A stretch of 64,000 nucleotides of DNA, taken from CAZDWZ01 sp964509425 (GTDB lineage: Bacteria > Bdellovibrionota_C > UBA2361 > SZUA-149 > CAZDWZ01). The DNA is taken from assembly GCA_964509425.1 (NCBI GenBank), contig CAZDWZ010000002.1:1-64000 (forward strand), in the 5' to 3' direction. The position numbers were made by a program, and so were the translations under genes. Below, piece after piece: positions 59,111 to 64,000 of this stretch (the stretch's first letter is position 1; each line of letters opens with the position of its first letter). Under the pieces are notes generated by a model. It had not been told where the DNA came from. It worked only from the letters and a program-made list of their open reading frames with translations, and did no database searches.

Positions 59111-59902
59111 CTAGTTGACCACGGCGAGCGGGACGTGAACGGCCTCCTGCTGAAGAACGGCATTGTAGAGATTTTCTGCGATCTCGTGAAATTTTCTCCC
59201 CACGACCGTATCTGGTCGCATGGCAATCGGTTCACCCTTGTCTCCACCTTCCCGGACCGCGATGTCGATCGGCAATGAACCGAAAAACGAAAGTCCATAT
59301 TGTTCGGCAAGCGCCTCTCCTCCGCCGACTCCGAAGATATCGACCTTCTCCCCGGACGGAGTGATAAAACCCGACATGTTCTCGACAACGCCGAGGATAG
59401 GAATCTCGACTTTGCGGAACATGTTTACCGCGCGGCGGACATCTGCGAGTGCGACTTCCTGTGGAGTCGTCACCACCACGGCTCCCATGACCTTCACGAG
59501 TTGCGACAGCGAAATTTGCGCGTCACCGGTCCCAGGCGGCATGTCCACGATAACGATATCGGGATCTCCCCAGTTCACATCTTGAAAGAGTTGGGTAATG
59601 GCTTTCCCAAACATTGGTCCCCGCCAGATGACCGGGTCGTCGGCATTCTTGAGAAAGAAGGCGATGGAGATGTACTTCACTCCCCAACGCATCGCTGGGA
59701 TGAACTTCTCCTGGTGGTCCACTTTGAGCTCTCCTCCGCCCATAAGCGTAGGAATGCTGGGACCGTAAAAATCGACATCTATCAGCGCGACGTTTCGTGC
59801 TGACCCTCCGGTCGGATTTGCGAGAGCGACCGCGAGATTAGCGGCGACCGTCGACTTTCCGACTCCACCCTTTCCACTTGCAACAGCAATGATTCGTTTC
59901 AT
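59111..59902 (-). CDS. mrp: Mrp/NBP35-type iron-sulfur cluster carrier ATPase
   Basis: 263 residues. P-loop ASGKGGVGKSTVAANLAVAL (deviant Walker A), ALIDVDFYGPSIP, IVDMPPGTGDAQISLSQLV and GVVENMSGF, then DIFGVGGGEALAEQY. It lacks the N-terminal MIP18-like domain of longer ApbC proteins and the CxxC near the end is not seen, so cluster binding may differ from the usual CPxC type. It delivers Fe-S clusters to apo-enzymes. Confidence 0.92.
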   Translation of the reverse strand: MKRIIAVASGKGGVGKSTVAANLAVALANPTGGSARNVALIDVDFYGPSIPTLMGGGELKVDHQEKFIPAMRWGVKYISIAFFLKNADDPVIWRGPMFGKAITQLFQDVNWGDPDIVIVDMPPGTGDAQISLSQLVKVMGAVVVTTPQEVALADVRRAVNMFRKVEIPILGVVENMSGFITPSGEKVDIFGVGGGEALAEQYGLSFFGSLPIDIAVREGGDKGEPIAMRPDTVVGRKFHEIAENLYNAVLQQEAVHVPLAVVN

Positions 59903-59944
59903 GCGCCGTCTTATAGAACATCTTGGCGCGAAAAAGAATTGGGC

Positions 59945-59990
59945 AAAAAAAATCGGTGGATTCAGGAGGAGCTTCCCTCCGAATCCACCG
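59945..59990 (-). terminator. Intrinsic terminator downstream of ftsZ
   Basis: On the minus strand CGGTGGATTC pairs with GAATCCACCG, with GGAGG/CCTCC pairing inside, followed by ATTTTTTTT (eight Ts). It lies 110 bases after the ftsZ stop and ends that transcript. Confidence 0.9.
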
Positions 59991-60099
59991 ATTCTCGTAA
60001 GATCCAGACTGGTTCAAGAAGACTTGAAAAATCAAATATTCCTGAAACCGTGCCAAAGTGAGTAATAGGCTAACCGCCTATCACTCAGTGGCCGCGGCA

Positions 60100-61869
60100 C
60101 TAGTCGGCCTGACGGCGCAAGAAGGTCGGAATTTCGTACTTATCTTCCTCTTCACCGCCAGACATCACTGAAATCTTCTTCAGTTTCACAGTCTCGGCAA
60201 CTGCGTCCTTCTGCTTGTTTCGCGCGAAGGTCGGAATCTCGAGACGCTTTTCATAGCCGGAAGCATCGATCTTCGGTGCCTGAGTCGAGGCCGTCGGTAT
60301 CGCAAGTCCTCGCTCGGCCTTGTCTCCGAAGCCTGTCGCAATGACGGTGACGCGGACGAGGTCGCCCAGCGTCGGATCAATGACCATACCCCAGATGATG
60401 TTCGCATCGTCGTGCGCTTCGGCGTGAATGAGCTCTGCAGCTTCGTTGATTTCCTGCAGCGTAACGTCCGGTCCTGCAGTGACGTTGATGAGAACGCCGC
60501 GGGCGCCGTGGATCGAAACGTCTTCGAGGAGTGGACTCGATATCGCCTTCTCCGCAGCTTCGATGGCACGGTTCTCTCCAGAGCCTTCGCCCGAGCCCAT
60601 CATCGCCATTCCCATCTCACTCATGACGGCTTTAACGTCTGCAAAGTCGACGTTTACGAGTCCTTCAAACAAAATGAGATCGCTGATTCCCTTTACCGCT
60701 TGGAAGAGCACGTCGTCGGCTTTCCGGAAAGTGTCCAACAATGTGGTGTTTCGTCCGGCGATCGAAAGCAGTCTTTGGTTCGGGATGGTGATGAGCGTAT
60801 CAACACTTCGCTTGAGAACGTCAACGCCAAGCTCAGCGTTTGTCATTCGGCGCTTTCCTTCAAACAGGAATGGCTTGGTGACCACACCGACGGTGAGAGC
60901 GCCCAACTCACGTGCGACTTGCGCTACGACCGATATTCCACCGCTTCCCGTTCCGCCGCCCATTCCGGCCGTGACGAACACCATGTCGGCGCCTTCGAGC
61001 ACTTCACGGATTTCTTCCGCGCTTTCGCGAGCAGCTGCTTCACCAACTTCAGGGTTTGCGCCGGCTCCAAGACCCTTCGTGAGGTTCTGTCCGAGCTGAA
61101 GCCGGACGCCAGCATCAGATGAGCGGAGAGCCTGAGCGTCTGTGTTTGCGGCGATGAACTCAACTCCTTTGAGCCCGGAGCGGATCATGTTGTTGACCGC
61201 ATTGTTTCCGCCACCGCCGATTCCTATAACTTTAATTCGTGCTCCCATAGGCTCCACTGCAAAATCCCGGTTATTATCGCCTCGCTGTCCGTCAGCACCA
61301 CGCTTGTCTTCAGGATACCCGGCCATCCGAACATTCTCCTCTCTATTGGTGTCTACTACTCTCACGCTCGTAACTCGAATCGATGAATCTTCATCGCTTC
61401 CGGCCACACCGTGAACTTCTCCATTCTCGATGTCCCGATTCGCAACGTTTTGGTGTTTCTCACCCGTGAGTGCGAACGCTTCGGCGGCCGTTGCTTCCCC
61501 TTCAGAAACATCGATATCAGAAATTTCGATTTGAGTAATTTCGATCTTGAGATTTTCTTCATTCGCTTCCGGAGAAGCCGCGTCAATACTCTCCGAGTCT
61601 AATTCGGCTTCAGCCGGAGGATCGAATAACGCCAAGGTTTCGTCACTGATCACGCTAGCGATTTCAGCCTCGTGCTTCGTCGTTTGTTGCTCGCCGTTTA
61701 TCGCGTTCGAAGCAGTCGCGATCGAATCAGTTTCGCCGTTTAAAACCGGATCTGAATGAGGAATATATTCCGTCGGCGTCAGTGTAAGAGAGGTCGGTGT
61801 GAGAAGTGTTGAGCTTACCGCTCCCCGATTTTGCTGTTCGCGTTGCTTTCGTTTTTTCCGCTTGCCCAT
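60100..61869 (-). CDS. ftsZ: Cell division protein FtsZ with long N-terminal extension
   Basis: 589 residues from ATG at 61869 (GAGAAAGG upstream). The tubulin-like GTPase begins only at about residue 210 (ARIKVIGIGGGGNNAV), with GGGTGSG at the T4 loop, the T7 loop NVDFADVKAVMSEMG, and the C-terminal peptide YEIPTFLRRQAD that binds FtsA/ZipA. Before it lie some 208 residues: a Lys/Arg-rich start (MGKRKKRKQREQQ) then an acidic, Thr/Ser/Glu-rich stretch, open without stops. A start at 61248 (MGARIKV) with GGAG too close upstream is the alternative. No other dcw gene is adjacent; an intrinsic terminator follows. Confidence 0.93.
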   Translation of the reverse strand: MGKRKKRKQREQQNRGAVSSTLLTPTSLTLTPTEYIPHSDPVLNGETDSIATASNAINGEQQTTKHEAEIASVISDETLALFDPPAEAELDSESIDAASPEANEENLKIEITQIEISDIDVSEGEATAAEAFALTGEKHQNVANRDIENGEVHGVAGSDEDSSIRVTSVRVVDTNREENVRMAGYPEDKRGADGQRGDNNRDFAVEPMGARIKVIGIGGGGNNAVNNMIRSGLKGVEFIAANTDAQALRSSDAGVRLQLGQNLTKGLGAGANPEVGEAAARESAEEIREVLEGADMVFVTAGMGGGTGSGGISVVAQVARELGALTVGVVTKPFLFEGKRRMTNAELGVDVLKRSVDTLITIPNQRLLSIAGRNTTLLDTFRKADDVLFQAVKGISDLILFEGLVNVDFADVKAVMSEMGMAMMGSGEGSGENRAIEAAEKAISSPLLEDVSIHGARGVLINVTAGPDVTLQEINEAAELIHAEAHDDANIIWGMVIDPTLGDLVRVTVIATGFGDKAERGLAIPTASTQAPKIDASGYEKRLEIPTFARNKQKDAVAETVKLKKISVMSGGEEEDKYEIPTFLRRQAD

Positions 61870-62405
61870 GAACACCTTTCTCTTTCGCTTTCGCTGGCGA
61901 CGTCAGAATCACGCGAACGCTAAAACTTATACTGCAACATCAAACTGAAGATAAGCCTTCTCAAAAAATTCTTGAAAAGAAGTTTCGATCCGGCGATCAC
62001 TCTCCTTTCTTCGAGCGATCAAATCCCAAAAAAAGCAGGCCCCGTTCTAACAGACTCCATCTGCCTATACAAACGCGGCAGGAGCCAATCTTCGGAATCT
62101 AAATTCCAAACGTTCCCGGCTCTTTAGCCGACACTGCGAGCCGCAAGCATCAGGAGGAGGTCCCGACAAATTAATTCGCGCTCAGAATCACCGACGCGGT
62201 TTTCCTTTGTGGTGTCGGAGCCCTAGATAACTTGTAGGCCCGGCTGCGTCAGACGCAGAAACTTTTTTCGTTGCAACTCAGTAACCGTTCCCGATTACAA
62301 AAATTTTTATTCAGTTTAAGAGGCGAGGAATTGATCGGAAATCGCAAAGCCCCGCCTCGCTTCGGCACCGGAGAGTACCAGAATTTTTCCGGAAGTTCAA
62401 ACTAC
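61870..62405. other. Intergenic region upstream of ftsZ
   Basis: 536 bases without a supported gene. CTGCGT-CAG-ACGCAG followed by AAACTTTTTT at about 62248-62271 could end a rightward small RNA. CCGAC/GTCGG around 62190-62217 and GAGGCG/CGCCTC around 62321-62359 are other short pairings. ftsZ promoters must lie here. Confidence 0.5.
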
Positions 62406-63608
62406 TTAAAGTTCAGCGGTTTTCTTGCGCAACATCGAAGAGATTGAGGCGACAAGTACGCACAACACAAGCAGGCACAGCGGTTGCACCGGAATGGACT
62501 CGCGGAGCACGCAGAAGAAAAAGACCAGGAGATTTACAACCGCGAGAACTCCTATTTGTTTGTCGCCGCGGGACAGAAAAAATAGGGCGGGAAGCAGGAG
62601 ACCACACTCGTAGAAGAGCACATGACCGCCGCAGAGGAGCAGTAACGGTCCAAGAAGGAGAGCGGCAGATTTCCTTCCGTCGTCGGAGCGAAGGAGGAGG
62701 AAAAGTGAGATTACGAACAAAAGCATAGCTACCGCTTGGCCTGCGATTTGCCCGAGAGCTCGAGAATAACCTAGAGAATGAAAAAGTTCTCCGGACGCTG
62801 CGAAAAGAGAAATCATCTGAAATCCGTTTGCCGCAAAGTCTTCGGTCCCGAAGGCAAGTGTCTGGTTGAGCCAAGTTATCGGCCAGAGGAGCCCGGATAC
62901 CGATGCCCCGACGGCATAAAATACCGCCGCTCCTGCCAACCATCCCGAGAAGATCGCGAGCGGCCGACAAACGAAAAGCGACACAAGAAATGCAATCAAC
63001 GCGAGTTGCGGCTTGAGGAGCCAGAGACCCAGCAAAAACCCGAGCACGGCATCCGTTTCCCATCTCGCACTTTTCGAGAGGAGCGCCATTGCCGTTAGGA
63101 GAAACAATAAGTTCAATGCCGCCCCCTGCCCCGCGACGATCCCAACGAAGAGCGGGGCAAACGAAACAAGAATTGCCATCGACTCAATCGGGCGATCGCG
63201 AAGCAGCCTTTCCCGCTCACGGAGGAGCAGACAGGCAAGTGTGAAGAAGAGGAGCTGCACGATGAAAAAGATCGTCTTTGCCGGTAGCGGCGCAAAGCTC
63301 GCAAGCGGCTTTAGGAAAAAGGCGAGAAACGGCGGATAGGCGAAAGCATAATACCGTCCGTCGAGACTCGGCCAATTTGCATTCTCAATTTCTTGTTGAA
63401 GATGGCGGCTGTAGAGTTGGGTGCCCTGACCCTGCGCGGCAAGCACGGCCGCGGAGTAGAACGCCGGAAAATCTCCTCGACGAACCATCCCGACACTTTT
63501 CTTGTCAATGATAGCACTCAACACAACACTGAGTGCGAGCGAAAAAATGAGCACAATGGCGAGCCGCTTAGGAGAGACAAGCTTAGAGAGATTCGCCAAA
63601 GAGTCCAC
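62406..63608 (-). CDS. GT87 (DUF2029) membrane glycosyltransferase-like protein
   Basis: 400 residues from GTG at 63608. Polytopic, with about ten helices. Early GDFPAFYSAAVLAAQGQ and YAFAYPPFLAFFLKPLASF are typical of GT87/DUF2029 (Asp of the first loop, YPP block). The family includes polyprenyl-phosphate-mannose-dependent alpha-mannosyltransferases such as PimE and ArnT-like enzymes; acceptor unknown. No sugar-activation genes nearby. Confidence 0.85.
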   Translation of the reverse strand: MDSLANLSKLVSPKRLAIVLIFSLALSVVLSAIIDKKSVGMVRRGDFPAFYSAAVLAAQGQGTQLYSRHLQQEIENANWPSLDGRYYAFAYPPFLAFFLKPLASFAPLPAKTIFFIVQLLFFTLACLLLRERERLLRDRPIESMAILVSFAPLFVGIVAGQGAALNLLFLLTAMALLSKSARWETDAVLGFLLGLWLLKPQLALIAFLVSLFVCRPLAIFSGWLAGAAVFYAVGASVSGLLWPITWLNQTLAFGTEDFAANGFQMISLFAASGELFHSLGYSRALGQIAGQAVAMLLFVISLFLLLRSDDGRKSAALLLGPLLLLCGGHVLFYECGLLLPALFFLSRGDKQIGVLAVVNLLVFFFCVLRESIPVQPLCLLVLCVLVASISSMLRKKTAEL

Positions 63609-63629
63609 CGGCCGAGTGATTGTCGATTC

Positions 63630-63896
63630 TTACTTTTTTCCGGAACCGCTCTGGTTTCCGTTTCCGCTGCTGGCACTTCCTTGCGGACCGTTCTGCGCGG
63701 AGGCCGGATTTTGCTCATCCGAACGATTTTGTTCTTCAGGTGTGACGTCGATGCTCTTAGAGTCGCGATACCCTTTTTTGAAGTTCTTGATCCCTTCGCC
63801 GAGCGAAGTGCCAAGCTCCGGTAACCGGCCGGCCCCAAACATTATCAGGATGATAACGAGGATGATGACGAGCTCACCCACTCCTAAACCAAACAC
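63630..63896 (-). CDS. tatA: Sec-independent translocase TatA
   Basis: 88 residues from GTG at 63896 with GGAGG upstream. One N-terminal transmembrane helix (GVGELVIILVIILIMFGAG), the amphipathic FGAGRLPELGTSLGEGIKNFKKGYRD with the conserved FG, and a Ser/Gln/Asn-rich tail. TatA forms the pore for folded proteins. TatB and TatC are not seen in the remaining 100 bases to the window edge. Confidence 0.93.
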   Translation of the reverse strand: MFGLGVGELVIILVIILIMFGAGRLPELGTSLGEGIKNFKKGYRDSKSIDVTPEEQNRSDEQNPASAQNGPQGSASSGNGNQSGSGKK

Positions 63897-64000
63897 GGCA
63901 AAGTCCCTCCGGCAGCAGAATTAGAAAATTCGCGATGACTCTAGCCTGCCGCGCTCTTCGTGACAATGAAGACGGTGAGAATCGAAAACTCGGCAATCGA

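Noticed and set aside
60412..61122. Antisense frames in ftsZ
   Set aside because: They follow ftsZ codon periodicity and lack ribosome sites.

Overview
The window looks like a draft or metagenome scaffold (one 100-N gap at 4393-4492) from a diderm, Gram-negative bacterium. Diderm traits are two LpxL-type acyltransferases, Lgt, several lipobox lipoproteins and a periplasmic HtrA. DUF1844, a long-form PyrF, the HNH-family remnant at 52.3 kb and the mix of house-keeping genes suggest a deltaproteobacterium-like lineage (Bdellovibrionota or Myxococcota-like). That placement is inference; no rRNA is present to settle it.

1-11.3 kb: right end of an integrated phage-like element. About 24 short genes lie on the minus strand, mostly joined by ATGA or GTGA stop-start overlaps. 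They include a probable Acb2/Tad1-type cyclic-nucleotide sponge, a DUF3310 protein, a pentapeptide-repeat protein broken by the assembly gap, a KGG-motif protein, a RusA-type resolvase, a tyrosine recombinase, a membrane-anchored lytic transglycosylase, an XRE repressor, replication-initiation candidates and two proteins ending in an SSB-like DDIPF tail. Four very small membrane proteins are woven into the operon. A second tyrosine recombinase reads rightward at 10.2 kb, behind a 13-bp inverted repeat with an extra half-site. No virion structural genes are visible; they would lie to the left of the window.

12-31.6 kb: chromosomal core. It has an AI-2E-family permease, DnaE with a degenerate PHP protein beside it, a CNNM/CorC-type protein, a bacterial Thg1-like 3'-5' polymerase, a large membrane Fe-S oxidoreductase joined to typA/bipA, an LpxL-like acyltransferase, and a YnbD/YnbC-like pair (PAP2-dual-specificity phosphatase; hydrolase-methyltransferase) facing it.

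32-51 kb: a secreted SUKH-domain protein, TlpA-like lipoprotein and Lgt, a second LpxL with a TPR lipoprotein, a small HTH protein, TsaD-RsmA, a dihaem cytochrome c after HtrA, DUF1844, LarE with a PhnP-like hydrolase, a CysB-like LysR regulator, citrate synthase, and etfB-etfA followed by a DUF192 lipoprotein. The ETF could supply electrons to the Fe-S oxidoreductase at 20.8 kb. Two copies of an imperfect palindromic repeat sit in intergenic spaces at 38.4 and 43.7 kb.

51-64 kb: a Yip1 protein, a decayed HNH-type gene between 29-bp inverted repeats, HIT, PurC, an alpha/beta hydrolase, a GNAT, a BASS-type transporter, PyrF, Mrp, an FtsZ with an unusual N-terminal extension of about 208 residues, a GT87 membrane protein and TatA.
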